DNA of 64,000 bases from Clostridium sp. AM58-1XD (GCF_003464085.1 NZ_QSDR01000007.1:1-64000), one strand, 5' to 3'. Numbered from the stretch's first letter, positions 26,528-36,197 are shown. Numbers and translations: made by a program. Notes: generated from the letters alone by a model not told the origin.

Positions 26528-27712
26528 ATGTTGAATAAAGAGAGAGAAGAAGCGGTAGTAAGCCTGTGCCAGAAAACAATCAGGGAAAGAAGTTATTCCG
26601 GAGAAGAGCAGGGGGTTGTAAAGGTATTAAAGGAAAATATGGAAGCTATGGGGTTCGACGAGGTTACCATCGATCACTACGGAAATATTATCGGATGTAT
26701 CAAAGGTAAAAAGCCAGGGAAAAAAGTACTTTTTGACGGCCATATCGATACCGTTCCGGTGACGGAAGAAAAAGAATGGCAGTATCCTCCTTTCGCTGCA
26801 GAGATCCACGACGGAAAGATTTACGGAAGAGGAACGAGCGACATGAAAGGAGCTGTTTCCGCAATGACCTGCGCGGCAGCGAACTTTGCAAAAGATACAG
26901 ACAGAGATTTTGCAGGTGAGATTTATGTTGCAGGCGTTGTACACGAGGAGTGCTTTGAAGGCGTGGCAGCGAGGGCGATCAGCAAAGCCGTTCAGCCGGA
27001 TTATGTTGTTATCGGCGAGGCTTCCCAGCTGAATCTGAAGATCGGTCAGAGGGGCCGTGCAGAAATCGTTCTGGAGACATTTGGAGTTCCGTGCCATTCA
27101 GCCAATCCTGAAAAAGGAGTAAATGCTGTTTATAAGATGGCAAAAGTAATTGAGGCGATCCGTACACTTGTTCCGACACATCACCCTGTGCTTGGAGACG
27201 GAATTCTGGAGCTGACCGATATCAAGTCTTCTCCATATCCTGGTGCTTCCGTAGTTCCGGAATACTGCCGCGCTACATATGACAGACGTCTTCTGGTAGG
27301 CGAAACAAAAGAAAGCGTACTGGAGCCGATTCAGAAGCTGCTTGACAAACTGATGGCAGAAGATCCTCAGCTCAAGGTAAAAGCTTCTTATGCAGTAGGA
27401 AAAGAGAGATGCCACACAGGCAATGAGATCGAGGGAGAGCGGTTCTTCCCAGGCTGGCTGTATGACGAGAACTCTGATTTCGTTCAGGCAGTGTTAGGAG
27501 AGTTAAAAGACATGGGTTATGCTCCTGAAATCACACAGTACAATTTCTGTACCAACGGCAGTCATTACGCAGGCGAGGCGGGAATCAAGACATTCGGCCT
27601 CGGGCCATCCAGAGAGAATCTGGCGCATACGGTGAACGAATATATTGAAATCGACCAGCTGGCTAAAATTACAGACTGTTATTATGGGGTTATGAAAGCT
27701 TTATTAAAATAA
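26528..27712 (+). CDS. YgeY-family M20 metallohydrolase
   Basis: 394 aa. The zinc-binding residues of M20 peptidases are visible: FDGHIDTVP (H72, D74), GRGTSDMKG (D105) and VVHEECFEG (catalytic Glu pair). It belongs with YgeY, whose gene neighbours dpaL/ygeX in E. coli. It probably hydrolyses a dipeptide or acylated amino acid to feed DpaL. The start is ATG at 26528 behind GGAGGCGTGGAAGAG. It follows dpaL by 41 bases. Confidence 0.88.
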   Translation: MLNKEREEAVVSLCQKTIRERSYSGEEQGVVKVLKENMEAMGFDEVTIDHYGNIIGCIKGKKPGKKVLFDGHIDTVPVTEEKEWQYPPFAAEIHDGKIYGRGTSDMKGAVSAMTCAAANFAKDTDRDFAGEIYVAGVVHEECFEGVAARAISKAVQPDYVVIGEASQLNLKIGQRGRAEIVLETFGVPCHSANPEKGVNAVYKMAKVIEAIRTLVPTHHPVLGDGILELTDIKSSPYPGASVVPEYCRATYDRRLLVGETKESVLEPIQKLLDKLMAEDPQLKVKASYAVGKERCHTGNEIEGERFFPGWLYDENSDFVQAVLGELKDMGYAPEITQYNFCTNGSHYAGEAGIKTFGLGPSRENLAHTVNEYIEIDQLAKITDCYYGVMKALLK

Positions 27713-27741
27713 TGGTAGAGGATAAATAGGAGGGGAATTAT

Positions 27742-29223
27742 ATGAACAGTACACAGATTACGGCTTTAGTTATTATTCTGCTTTACATGGCGGCGACTGT
27801 TGCGTTAGGACTTTTTGTATCCAGCAGAAAGAAATCAAAAGAAGCAAAACAGAGTAACGACGACTTCCTGATGGCCAGCAAATCCCTAGGACCGGTTGTT
27901 CTGGCAGGAACGCTGTTCGCGGCCAATACAGGCGGTGCCAGTACGACAGGTATCGCGACTAACGTTTATACATACGGCTTATCCGCAGCATGGTACGTAA
28001 TTGCAGCCGGTATCGGATTCGTTTTGGTTTCCTTTATCGCTCCTTATTTCAGAAAAGCACAGGCCAATACCGTACCTGAGATTATCAGCAAACGTTACGG
28101 CAAGGCTTCTCACATTTTTACGGCATTTACATCGATTGCAGCTCTGTTCATGGCAACAGGGGCGCAGATTATCGCAACGGCTTCCGTAATTAACGTAGTT
28201 ACGGGATTTGAGTTTAAAATCGCAGCAATCATTACAACGATCGTTGTTATCATCTATACCATGGTCGGCGGTTTCAAATCCGTTACGGCAGCCAACCTGA
28301 TGCACGTATTCTTCATTACGGTAGGTATGACAATCGCCTTGTTTATCATGCTTGGCAACCCGCAGGTGGGCGGCTTCGCAGGACTTTTCGACAAAGCCAG
28401 AACAGTTACAGGACCGCAGGGTGAAGACCTGAACCTTCTCAGCATGACGAAGGTTGGTTTTACAACAATTTTCGGTTACATCGCAATGTACTACATGACA
28501 TTCCCGACAGGACAGGAAATCGTTCAGACCTACTGTTCCGCAAAAGACGGAAAAGCAGCTATGACAGGTTCCTGTATCGCGGGTGTTGTTTCAGCAGCTT
28601 ATGCAATCGTTCCGGCATTCATCGGTTTGATCGCTTATGCATGTATTGACGGTTATGTTCTCGGCGGCGCTCAGAAGAACGCTCTTGCAGAAGCAACAAT
28701 CCGTTTCGCACCGTCTATCGTAGCAGGTCTCGTTCTTGCGGCAATCGTTGCGGCAACCATGAGCAGTGCTTCTGGTAATATGATCGGTACGGCAACTATG
28801 TTTACAAATGACGTTTTCGTTCCTTACATCAATAAGGGCGAAAAAGACGATAAAAAAGAAGTTTGGATTTCCAGAGTTACGATGGTAGTCGTAGGCGTTG
28901 TAGGTCTTTTCATCGCACTTGTAGCTTCCAACGTTATCAGCGTTATGATGGGCGCCTTCGCACTGAGAAGCGCAGGCCCGTTCGCGGCATTTATCTGTGG
29001 TATTTTCTACAAGAACGTTACTCAGAGAGCAGGATTTGCTTCCATCGTTACAGGCACGATCGTAGCGGCAATCTGGATTTACGGCCTTAACACACCTTGG
29101 GGACTGAGCGCAATGGTTCCTGGCGGAATTGCAGCATTTATCGTTATCTTTGCAGTTTCTAAAATGGAACGAGCAAAGGGTGTACCGGCAGCTCCGGAGA
29201 TTCAGTTCGACGAAGAAGTATAA
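27742..29223 (+). CDS. Sodium:solute symporter (SSS family)
   Basis: 493 aa with about 13 membrane segments. SSS hallmarks include FAANTGGASTTGIA in the second helix, GGFKSVTAANLMHVFF and ATMSSASGNMIGTATMFTNDV, which fits the Na2 sodium site. PutP/PanF-like proteins of this family import amino acids, peptides or organic acids with Na+. AGGAGGGG precedes the ATG. Its position inside the operon suggests that it brings in the D-aminoacyl or diaminopropionate-containing substrate. Confidence 0.9.
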   Translation: MNSTQITALVIILLYMAATVALGLFVSSRKKSKEAKQSNDDFLMASKSLGPVVLAGTLFAANTGGASTTGIATNVYTYGLSAAWYVIAAGIGFVLVSFIAPYFRKAQANTVPEIISKRYGKASHIFTAFTSIAALFMATGAQIIATASVINVVTGFEFKIAAIITTIVVIIYTMVGGFKSVTAANLMHVFFITVGMTIALFIMLGNPQVGGFAGLFDKARTVTGPQGEDLNLLSMTKVGFTTIFGYIAMYYMTFPTGQEIVQTYCSAKDGKAAMTGSCIAGVVSAAYAIVPAFIGLIAYACIDGYVLGGAQKNALAEATIRFAPSIVAGLVLAAIVAATMSSASGNMIGTATMFTNDVFVPYINKGEKDDKKEVWISRVTMVVVGVVGLFIALVASNVISVMMGAFALRSAGPFAAFICGIFYKNVTQRAGFASIVTGTIVAAIWIYGLNTPWGLSAMVPGGIAAFIVIFAVSKMERAKGVPAAPEIQFDEEV

Positions 29224-29320
29224 TTGGTAAAAAACAGCACGGGAAATTATCACTGCATGGTAAAAGCAGGTCACTATGAGGGGAATTAAGCAAATAACTA
29301 TCATTATGAGGTGATTGGAT

Positions 29321-30925
29321 ATGAAAAAATTAATTAAGAATGGTTTTATTGTAGATGGAAGCGGGAAACCTGGGTTTAAGGCAGATTTATTGATCGAAGA
29401 TGATAAAATTGTAAAAATCGGTGAAGTGGAAGCAGCAGACGGAGCAGAAGTGATTGACGCAGAGGGCCTTGCAGTGGCCCCTGGCTTCATCGACACACAC
29501 AGCCACAGTGATCTTCAGATTCTGGTAAATCCTGAAATTATGCCTAAGGTCATGCAGGGAATTACGACAGAAATTCTCGGTCAGGACGGTATTTCCATGG
29601 CTCCTCTTCCAAAGCAGTACATCAGCCCATGGAGAAAGAACCTGGCAGGACTTGACGGCGATTCTGATGATATTGACTGGAATTATGAAACGACAGAAAA
29701 CTATCTGAAAATGATCGACGAAGTAAAACCTGGCCTGAATGAATGCTACCTCGTTCCTCACGGAAATATCCGTATGGAAGCAATGGGACTGGAAAACAGA
29801 CTACCTAACGACGAAGAATTGGAAAAGATGCGCCAGATTACGAGAAGAGAAATGGAAGCAGGCGCAGTAGGACTTTCTACCGGATTGATCTATATGCCGT
29901 GTGCATATTCCGAATCGAAAGAAATTATCGAGATGTGCAAGGTTGTAGCTGAGTACGACGGCAGCTTCGTCATCCATCAGAGAAGCGAGGCGGATACGAT
30001 CCTGGATTCCATGGAAGAGGTTATTAAAATCGGACGCGAATCAGGCGTAAAGATCCATTATTCTCACTTTAAGGTATGCGGAAAGAAGAACTGGGATAAA
30101 ATTGATAAAGTAGTAGAGCTTCTGGAAAAAGCGCAGGCAGAAGGCATTAAGGTTTCCTTTGACCAGTATCCATACGTCGCAGGAAGTACTATGCTTGGCG
30201 TTATCCTTCCTCCATGGGTTCACGACGGCGGAACGGACAATGTATTGAAGCGACTCGCTGATCCGGAGCTGAGAAAGAGAATGGTTTATGACATTGAACA
30301 CGGAATTCCAGGTTGGGATAACTTCGTAGAGTTCGCAGGTCTGGACCAGATCTTCGTAACCAGCGTGAAGCATGAAAAGAACGCAGACGCCGTAGGATTA
30401 AGCCTGACACAGTTAGGCGCGCTGCGCGGCAAAGATCCCTATGAAGCGACTTTCGATCTGCTTCTGGAAGAAGAAAATGCAGTAGGAATGGTGGACTTCT
30501 ACGGTACAGAAGAACACGTACAGCTCTTTATGAAACGTCCGGAAATGAATGCTTGTACCGACGGTCTTCTGGGTGGAAAGCCACATCCGAGGGTATTTGG
30601 AGCGTTCCCGAGAATCCTGGGCAAATACGTTCGTGAAGACAAGGCACTGACACTGGAAGAAGCCGTTTATAAGATGACAAAGAAACCGGCGACGACATTT
30701 AACATGACAGGCAGAGGAGAGCTGGCAGAAGGTAACTATGCAGATATCTGTATCTTCAATCCTGAGACGGTTATCGACAAGGGAACGTTTACCGACCCGA
30801 TCCAGTATCCGGAAGGAATCGAATACGTGATTATCAACGGTGATGTTACGGTTGAAAAAGGAAAACATACCGGAAGAAGAAACGGCGTAGTATTGAGAAA
30901 GAAAGGAAAAGAGGTAGTTAAATAA
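29321..30925 (+). CDS. N-acyl-D-amino-acid deacylase (D-aminoacylase)
   Basis: 534 aa amidohydrolase. The metal site HSHSD follows APGFIDT (about residues 58-69). GQDGISMAP, HFKVCGKKNW and a late FGAFPRILGKYV match D-aminoacylases. These remove the acyl group from N-acyl-D-amino acids. ATG at 29321 behind GAGGTGATT is preferred to the TTG at 29315. The 97-base gap before it is the longest in the operon, but no promoter is seen. It abuts ridA with a 1-base overlap (TAATG). Confidence 0.88.
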   Translation: MKKLIKNGFIVDGSGKPGFKADLLIEDDKIVKIGEVEAADGAEVIDAEGLAVAPGFIDTHSHSDLQILVNPEIMPKVMQGITTEILGQDGISMAPLPKQYISPWRKNLAGLDGDSDDIDWNYETTENYLKMIDEVKPGLNECYLVPHGNIRMEAMGLENRLPNDEELEKMRQITRREMEAGAVGLSTGLIYMPCAYSESKEIIEMCKVVAEYDGSFVIHQRSEADTILDSMEEVIKIGRESGVKIHYSHFKVCGKKNWDKIDKVVELLEKAQAEGIKVSFDQYPYVAGSTMLGVILPPWVHDGGTDNVLKRLADPELRKRMVYDIEHGIPGWDNFVEFAGLDQIFVTSVKHEKNADAVGLSLTQLGALRGKDPYEATFDLLLEEENAVGMVDFYGTEEHVQLFMKRPEMNACTDGLLGGKPHPRVFGAFPRILGKYVREDKALTLEEAVYKMTKKPATTFNMTGRGELAEGNYADICIFNPETVIDKGTFTDPIQYPEGIEYVIINGDVTVEKGKHTGRRNGVVLRKKGKEVVK

Positions 30926-31302
30926 TGGCAAGAGAAGTGATTTCAACAAACAAGGCACCAGGCGCAGTCGGTCCGTACGTACAGGCAATTAAATCAAACG
31001 GAATGGTATACTGTTCCGGTCAGCTGGGAATTGATGTATCCATCGGAAAGCTTCCTGAAGGCGTAGAGGCTCAGGCGCACTGCTCCATGAAGAATCTGGG
31101 GGCAATTCTGGAAGAGGCTGGAAGCGGCTACAAGAAGATTGTAAAGACGACAATTTTCCTGGCAGACATGAATGATTTCGCAGCTGTGAACAAGATTTAT
31201 GAATCCTACTTCGGCGGAGACTTCCCTGCACGTTCCTGCTTCCAGGTGGCTAAGCTTCCTCTTGGCGGACTTGTTGAGATTGAGTGCATTGCAGAAGTTT
31301 AA
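30925..31302 (+). CDS. ridA: RidA-family enamine/imine deaminase
   Basis: 125 aa, the family length. It begins with the STNKAPGAVGPYVQAIK signature, then VYCSGQLGID and CFQVAKLPLGGLVEIECIA with the substrate-binding R in FPARSCF. RidA hydrolyses reactive 2-aminoacrylate to pyruvate and ammonia. Its place after dpaL fits, since DpaL chemistry releases this enamine. Start ATG overlaps the previous stop (TAATG). Confidence 0.94.
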   Translation: MAREVISTNKAPGAVGPYVQAIKSNGMVYCSGQLGIDVSIGKLPEGVEAQAHCSMKNLGAILEEAGSGYKKIVKTTIFLADMNDFAAVNKIYESYFGGDFPARSCFQVAKLPLGGLVEIECIAEV

Positions 31303-31320
31303 AAAGCACAGATAAAGGCA

Positions 31321-31376
31321 AAAAAATCCTTTCCTGCTTTCAGGCGGCGGCCAGATTGCGGGAAAGGATTTTTTTG
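31321..31376. terminator. Bidirectional terminator between ridA and the minus-strand envelope gene
   Basis: AAAAAATCCTTTCC (31321-31334) pairs with GGGAAAGGATTTTTTT (31360-31375) around a 25-nt loop. The A-tract and T-tract allow it to end the dpaL operon and the convergent gene at 31421. Confidence 0.88.
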
Positions 31377-31420
31377 CCTTTCTAAATAAAACGATTGGAA
31401 ATAATTATTTTGATAGCGAA

Positions 31421-33634
31421 TTAATCACCATCGGTTACCAGCCGGGTTACATACCCCCGAGAATCAAAGGTAACGTTATTAAAGTAATGATCATACTGAA
31501 ATTCCCGGGCCGATACTTGACGATAATCATCTGTAATCGATTCACCTGCAATGGCAGTTTTAAGAACGTATAATTCTCCCTTATGCACAAGGCATTCGGT
31601 TCGGTCTTCGCTGTCCTGATACAGAGTAATATCACCGTTCAGTGAAGCAAACGTGCTGGGTTTTGGAAGATAGTACTGGTTTCCACCATCAAGCCACGCA
31701 GTATCGCCGGACTGGCAGTAAGTTACAGTAAACATTTCACCAGTAAGCTTATTGGAAGGAAGCTGTAGAGTATCTCCGGGTTTTAATTTCTTTAAGGTGG
31801 CGGCAGGTATGGTGACTCCCTCGTAATAATCAGCCTGAACCTTATAATAGGTGCCGCAGTCCTCAATACCTGGGTGAGTGAAAAAACTTAAGACAGAAAC
31901 TCCATTCTTATAACCGTACCGATCAATGACGCTTTTGTCTGGTGATGATTCATGACTTTGAAGAATATTAATATTAGCTCTTTCATATTCGTTCAGTGAG
32001 TTGTCATTAAACGCTGCTGCCTCTATTGTTCCTTGATACCAGGGCTGGCCCGAGAAGTATTCATTTAAGTCCTGGCTGGTAAATTTTCTTCCGTGACGTG
32101 CATATATTTCATTTCTGGCAAGGCGTATTTGATCTTCACTTAAACCAGATATATCATATTCTGTTAATATGCGTTTATCGCTGTCAGGAAGGATAAATTG
32201 TGCAGATACAAAGGATTCGGATGAATCTGACTTAAAAGGTTCTGTATTAAAAAGCTGGTTGCTGGAATCAGTGCCGTTTCCGCTCTCCACCGACTGGAAC
32301 GGTGCATAGTAATAAGGCGCATACTGATAAATAACATCAGAGGAATTTACTGTATCAATGTAGCGGTAATATAAGGTGTCATCTATGATATTGAACCAGC
32401 TGATATCGTCCATAAGCTGCAGGCAGTCACTGCCGTCCAAGTTAATCTTATAAAGGCGGCCATAGGTTTTTTCTTCTGCATAACTGGTAATAAGGATAAA
32501 GTAAATATTTCCCTGGTAGATACTGAACTGCATGGATTCTGTAGAAAATCCAAGCCTGTTATTAGGGACAAACAGGTCTTTTCTGTCCGTATTGTCCAGC
32601 TTTATGCTGCTCAGCTTTGCGTGAGGTTCCCCCTGCCGCTCGCCCGTCCAGAAGTAGATCACGCCGTCATAGATGATATATTCTTCACAGGAAAATCCCG
32701 GTATGACTATAGTATCAGCCATGGTATTGATATCCACGCAGTGCAGGCCGTCCTTCGCCAAGTAATAAACATTGTTTCCAATTACATTGATACACGGGTT
32801 GTCTACCACGTTTGCGGCCGGCGTACGGGCCAGAAATGTGACGGAACCTCCATTTTCAGGAACGAAACCAATATCTACGCTCTTTCCGTTTCCGTCCGTG
32901 TAGACGAAGAAACAGCGGCCTCCTGCCATAGTCTCAAAACTGAGCCAGCTCTGCGGGTTGTCGAAAGCCAGGTTAGTCAGATTCGTATTGCCGCTTGCGT
33001 CCGTTCTGAGGCGGTAAATATTATTATCCCTCGTTCCGGCAGCGATATCACCTTCCGTGGTCCTGCTGTAATAGATCCACCCGTCTTTAAAATGAAGATC
33101 TTTCATATAGACATCGGAAAAAGGATATGCTGTCGTATCGCCCTTTTTGATCCAGTAAGTCCGTTCCTTATCCAGCGCGTTGCGGAAATAGAGATAGGTG
33201 CCGTCAGATACTACTCGGGCGTAGCAATGCGAATTGCCGAACAGATTGCCGTCATCCTCGGCTGAATTTGGCGGTATTACATTTGCGGCTTTTGAATCCT
33301 CTGCTGCGTCCGTGTCGCTTATTTCAGAAGACGATGGATCGGCAGCGGTACTGACCTGTGCTTCTGCGACCGTCTCAGGAGACTCTGGACTGGATACTGA
33401 TTTTTTCCCCAGGAGCTTGGGCAGAATCAGCGCTGCAGCCGCTATGACGGCAATCAGGAAGAATACAGCTAGGCCTATGATTAGAAAAACAGGCTTTTTT
33501 CTCTGACACTTAGGAGAATTTGACGGTGGAAGCGGCTGCTTATTTTTCGGAGCAGCCGGCTGCGTTTCTGCACCGCAGTAAGGGCAGAACTTTACTTGAT
33601 CTGGAATTTGCTTCCCGCATTCTTTACAAAACAT
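31421..33634 (-). CDS. Zinc-ribbon membrane protein with beta-propeller-like and YARHG domains
   Basis: 737 aa. The N-terminal zinc ribbon (FCKECGKQI, FCPYCGAET) is followed by a single membrane helix (about 48-70) and a Ser/Ala/Glu-rich linker. A large extracellular domain contains repeated YYR-, IYF- and LYK-type strands that suggest a DUF5050-like propeller. Then a YARHG domain (RLARNEIYARHGRKF, GQPWYQGT) and a C-terminal beta-rich part follow. YARHG domains occur on bacterial surface proteins of unknown role. Second gene of a two-gene unit; its paralogue lies 55 bases upstream. Confidence 0.8.
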   Translation of the reverse strand: MFCKECGKQIPDQVKFCPYCGAETQPAAPKNKQPLPPSNSPKCQRKKPVFLIIGLAVFFLIAVIAAAALILPKLLGKKSVSSPESPETVAEAQVSTAADPSSSEISDTDAAEDSKAANVIPPNSAEDDGNLFGNSHCYARVVSDGTYLYFRNALDKERTYWIKKGDTTAYPFSDVYMKDLHFKDGWIYYSRTTEGDIAAGTRDNNIYRLRTDASGNTNLTNLAFDNPQSWLSFETMAGGRCFFVYTDGNGKSVDIGFVPENGGSVTFLARTPAANVVDNPCINVIGNNVYYLAKDGLHCVDINTMADTIVIPGFSCEEYIIYDGVIYFWTGERQGEPHAKLSSIKLDNTDRKDLFVPNNRLGFSTESMQFSIYQGNIYFILITSYAEEKTYGRLYKINLDGSDCLQLMDDISWFNIIDDTLYYRYIDTVNSSDVIYQYAPYYYAPFQSVESGNGTDSSNQLFNTEPFKSDSSESFVSAQFILPDSDKRILTEYDISGLSEDQIRLARNEIYARHGRKFTSQDLNEYFSGQPWYQGTIEAAAFNDNSLNEYERANINILQSHESSPDKSVIDRYGYKNGVSVLSFFTHPGIEDCGTYYKVQADYYEGVTIPAATLKKLKPGDTLQLPSNKLTGEMFTVTYCQSGDTAWLDGGNQYYLPKPSTFASLNGDITLYQDSEDRTECLVHKGELYVLKTAIAGESITDDYRQVSAREFQYDHYFNNVTFDSRGYVTRLVTDGD

Positions 33635-33689
33635 AATCGTATTCCTTTCATCGTTTCCCTATAATCGTATATAAATTTTTTATTTGAAC

Positions 33690-34715
33690 TCAAGAGGTGA
33701 ACTGCTCGGCGTACTCAACAATAAAACCGCTAGAGTCAAAAATCGGATATCCAAAAAATGAAATTGTATCACGGTGCTTTCCGTATTCGTAACTGTTGAT
33801 CCCAAAGTCCTGTTCCTTAGTCACGTATTCCTGAACGGTAATCGGAGGATGAGGGGAATCAAAGCCTTCCGTATTGTAGACTTTACAGTCTTTGCTGAAA
33901 TAGAGGCTTCCATAGTAAATGGTGTTTGTATAGAGGATACCATCTTCAAAATTAATGTATGCCGTTCCGTCAGGCTGTGGGTGTAGCCAGGAATCTTCAT
34001 ATTCGTCATCTGTGCTGGAAAGGGAGTAATAGTTATATTCTTCATTAAAAGCCAGCACGCGAAACGTATCTGTAGAAACGGTATTATTTGTGTCAACCGT
34101 TGTGGCGGTAACCAAATAGCCGGGTACTAATTGGCTGACAAAGCTGGCCGGAAAAATGACCGGAACAGTTATGAAGCTGTTGGTTATTTCATAATAATTT
34201 CCGTGGTCTATGATGCCGGACGGATTAGGCGCCCACTGCGGGTCATAGTAATTACTGGCAGAGATATGCCATGCCATGTAATTGTCTCCGGCTCTTTTTA
34301 CTGCAAACTGTGGATACTGCATGACGGCGTTGTATGCATTCATCAAATCCGACGGCAGTATTTCCCCGATAGGAACGGTTTCTGACGGCTGAACCGTTTC
34401 TTCCATAATCGCCTCTCCGGCGGAAACTTCCGGTATTTCCGTACTCGGTTCCGGCAGCGCTGCCGTGTCTTCTTCCTGTATTAACGAATCTGTTTCCCGT
34501 ATCACTGTGGGAGGCGTTGCTGCTGTTCCTGCAAACTTTGGCAGAATCAGTACGGCGGCCGTGATCAATATAATAAGGAACAAAGCGATCCCGACAATGA
34601 GCAGAAGTATTTGAGTGCTGTTATTCCGCCGGGAAGGCGGTTTATTCTCCGCCCCGCAGAAGGGGCAGAAGCTGACGTGATCGGGAATCTGCTTCCCGCA
34701 GTTGCTGCAAAACAT
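33690..34715 (-). CDS. Zinc-ribbon membrane protein, paralogue
   Basis: 341 aa. The first 60 residues are closely related to those of the following gene: FCSNCGKQIPDHVSFCPFCG and a membrane helix (about 33-55) ending LILPKF. The extracellular part is unrelated in length and lacks the YARHG motif. It ends in a beta-rich domain with a YEDSWLHPQPDGTAYINFED stretch. RBS GGGAGGA precedes ATG at 34715. Function unknown. The pair probably arose by duplication of the N-terminal module. Confidence 0.78.
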   Translation of the reverse strand: MFCSNCGKQIPDHVSFCPFCGAENKPPSRRNNSTQILLLIVGIALFLIILITAAVLILPKFAGTAATPPTVIRETDSLIQEEDTAALPEPSTEIPEVSAGEAIMEETVQPSETVPIGEILPSDLMNAYNAVMQYPQFAVKRAGDNYMAWHISASNYYDPQWAPNPSGIIDHGNYYEITNSFITVPVIFPASFVSQLVPGYLVTATTVDTNNTVSTDTFRVLAFNEEYNYYSLSSTDDEYEDSWLHPQPDGTAYINFEDGILYTNTIYYGSLYFSKDCKVYNTEGFDSPHPPITVQEYVTKEQDFGINSYEYGKHRDTISFFGYPIFDSSGFIVEYAEQFTS

Positions 34716-34744
34716 AATGATCCTCCCATTCTTTCATTAAGTAA

Positions 34745-34773
34745 AGTATACCATTTTAGGGTAATAGAGTAAA
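34745..34773 (-). promoter_or_regulatory. Promoter of the zinc-ribbon gene pair
   Basis: On the minus strand, TTTACT (34768-34773) and TATACT (34745-34750) are 17 bp apart, about 30 bases before the ATG at 34715. Confidence 0.7.
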
Positions 34774-34805
34774 TATAAGGAATTATTGAAATTTCTGTGA
34801 TATTG

Positions 34806-34834
34806 TGGACAGAAAAAGAGAGAAATGGTACAGT
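34806..34834 (+). promoter_or_regulatory. Possible promoter of the small lipoprotein gene
   Basis: TGGACA (34806-34811) and TACAGT (34829-34834) have 17-bp spacing, about 35 bases before the ATG at 34869. The -10 box is weak. Confidence 0.45.
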
Positions 34835-34868
34835 ACAAATAGAAAAAAGAAACGAGGTATAAAAAATT

Positions 34869-35300
34869 ATGAAAAAATGGATGATAGCCGTAATTGCAGT
34901 TCTGATGATTACTGCCTGCGGACAGAAAAATAAAGAAACGGCTGTAACAGAAACAGAAACTACAGTGGAAACTACGAAGGCAGCAGCAGAAACAGAAACA
35001 AAAGAGCCGGAAATGACATCAGTATCTACAGAAGAGAGTGAGTCCGAAAGCGCGGACGCAGATGAAAAGAACGAAAAAAAGATTACGGGGACCGTAATTG
35101 ATGCAGCAATGAATTCTATTATTATAAAGACGGATGACGGTGAGGAACTGGCATTTTCAAAGGAAGATGCCAAGGTGGAGCTGAAAGACGGACTTCTGAT
35201 CGGCATTGAGGTAACACTGACTTATACAGGTGAAATAAAAGACGGAAATGCAGCAGATGTTAAGGTAATTAAAATTACAGACGCACAGCAGACAAAATGA
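34869..35300 (+). CDS. Small lipoprotein of unknown function
   Basis: 143 aa. It has a short signal peptide with lipobox ITAC (C17). A Glu/Thr/Ala-rich spacer of about 50 residues follows, then a small beta domain (ITGTVIDAAMNSIIIKTDDG through VTLTYTGEIKDG) of the kind seen in OB-like or DUF-type cell-surface proteins. The stop overlaps the ATG of the next gene by 4 bases, so the two are coupled. Confidence 0.75.
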   Translation: MKKWMIAVIAVLMITACGQKNKETAVTETETTVETTKAAAETETKEPEMTSVSTEESESESADADEKNEKKITGTVIDAAMNSIIIKTDDGEELAFSKEDAKVELKDGLLIGIEVTLTYTGEIKDGNAADVKVIKITDAQQTK

Positions 35301-36106
35301 AACGGAGGGGAGTAATGGGGCGTAAAGGAAGGACAGGAATTGCCACGGCAGTATGTTTTGTAATGGCCTTGTCGTTTCAGGCAGAGGCAGGGAATTGGAT
35401 TCCAAAAGACGGAGGACAGTGGGGGTATCAGAAAGACGACAAAACTGTGGCGGCGGGAGAGTGGATACAGGACAAAAGCCAGTGGTACTATTTTCATCCG
35501 GACGGCAGAATGGCATCAGGCTGGGAGCAGATCGACGGAGACTGGTATTATTTCCTGGAAGGCGGAGCCATGGCTACCAGATGGATTCAGGTGGATGGAA
35601 AATGGTACTATATGAATCTGGACGGAAAAATGGTATCTGATACGGTGATACGCAACCACGTCATCGGCTCGGACGGGGCCTGGATCGAGGTGCCGGAAAG
35701 CGAAAAGATTGAGCGGAGCGAGCTGTACCCGGTTACGCCGTCCTATATGTGGGATTCTGTCTGGACCAGCGCGCGCAGCACGGGTACGGATGGAAAGGAA
35801 TATACGAACAACATTTTAATCAGCGGAAAATCTCTGATAGAGTATGATCTGGATGGAGAACAGAAACGGTTTTCCTGCAGAATTATCCCGCGGAGCGGAT
35901 TTTCATCGGAGGGCAGCGTTACAATTGCGATATACGGCGATTATGACGAGGTTCTTTATCAGGTGGAAAACATAACCTCTGATTCTGAGGATGAACGAAT
36001 TGATGTGGATATTACCGGTCAGCATGTGCTGGGGATTAAATGCATACCGGACCGGGATTCAGAATACGATTCTGTCATCATAAACTGGCCGTCCATATAC
36101 CAATAA
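35297..36106 (+). CDS. Secreted cell-wall-binding-repeat protein
   Basis: 269 aa. The signal peptide ends near residue 32 (SFQAEAG). Three to four choline-binding/CW_binding-type repeats follow (GEWIQDKSQWYYFHPDG, GDWYYFLEGG, GKWYYMNLDGKM, about 38-115). The C-terminal domain of about 130 residues is beta-rich and resembles an NPCBM-like carbohydrate-binding fold (ISGKSLIEYDLDG, VLYQVENI). It probably sits in the cell wall. It is coupled to the lipoprotein gene by ATGA. Partner or substrate unknown. Confidence 0.78.
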   Translation: MKRRGVMGRKGRTGIATAVCFVMALSFQAEAGNWIPKDGGQWGYQKDDKTVAAGEWIQDKSQWYYFHPDGRMASGWEQIDGDWYYFLEGGAMATRWIQVDGKWYYMNLDGKMVSDTVIRNHVIGSDGAWIEVPESEKIERSELYPVTPSYMWDSVWTSARSTGTDGKEYTNNILISGKSLIEYDLDGEQKRFSCRIIPRSGFSSEGSVTIAIYGDYDEVLYQVENITSDSEDERIDVDITGQHVLGIKCIPDRDSEYDSVIINWPSIYQ

Positions 36107-36197
36107 GGGGAAAACGGAATAAATTTCTGGAAAAACCTTGCAAATTCGGGGAAAATCTGTACAATAAGAGTGATGAACTGAGGAAAGGTAACAGATT

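Noticed and set aside
33234..33506. Plus-strand open frames opposite the zinc-ribbon gene and similar long antisense frames in glgC, pyrC and dpaL
   Set aside because: They mirror strongly coding minus or plus strand genes, lack ribosome sites and show no family motifs.
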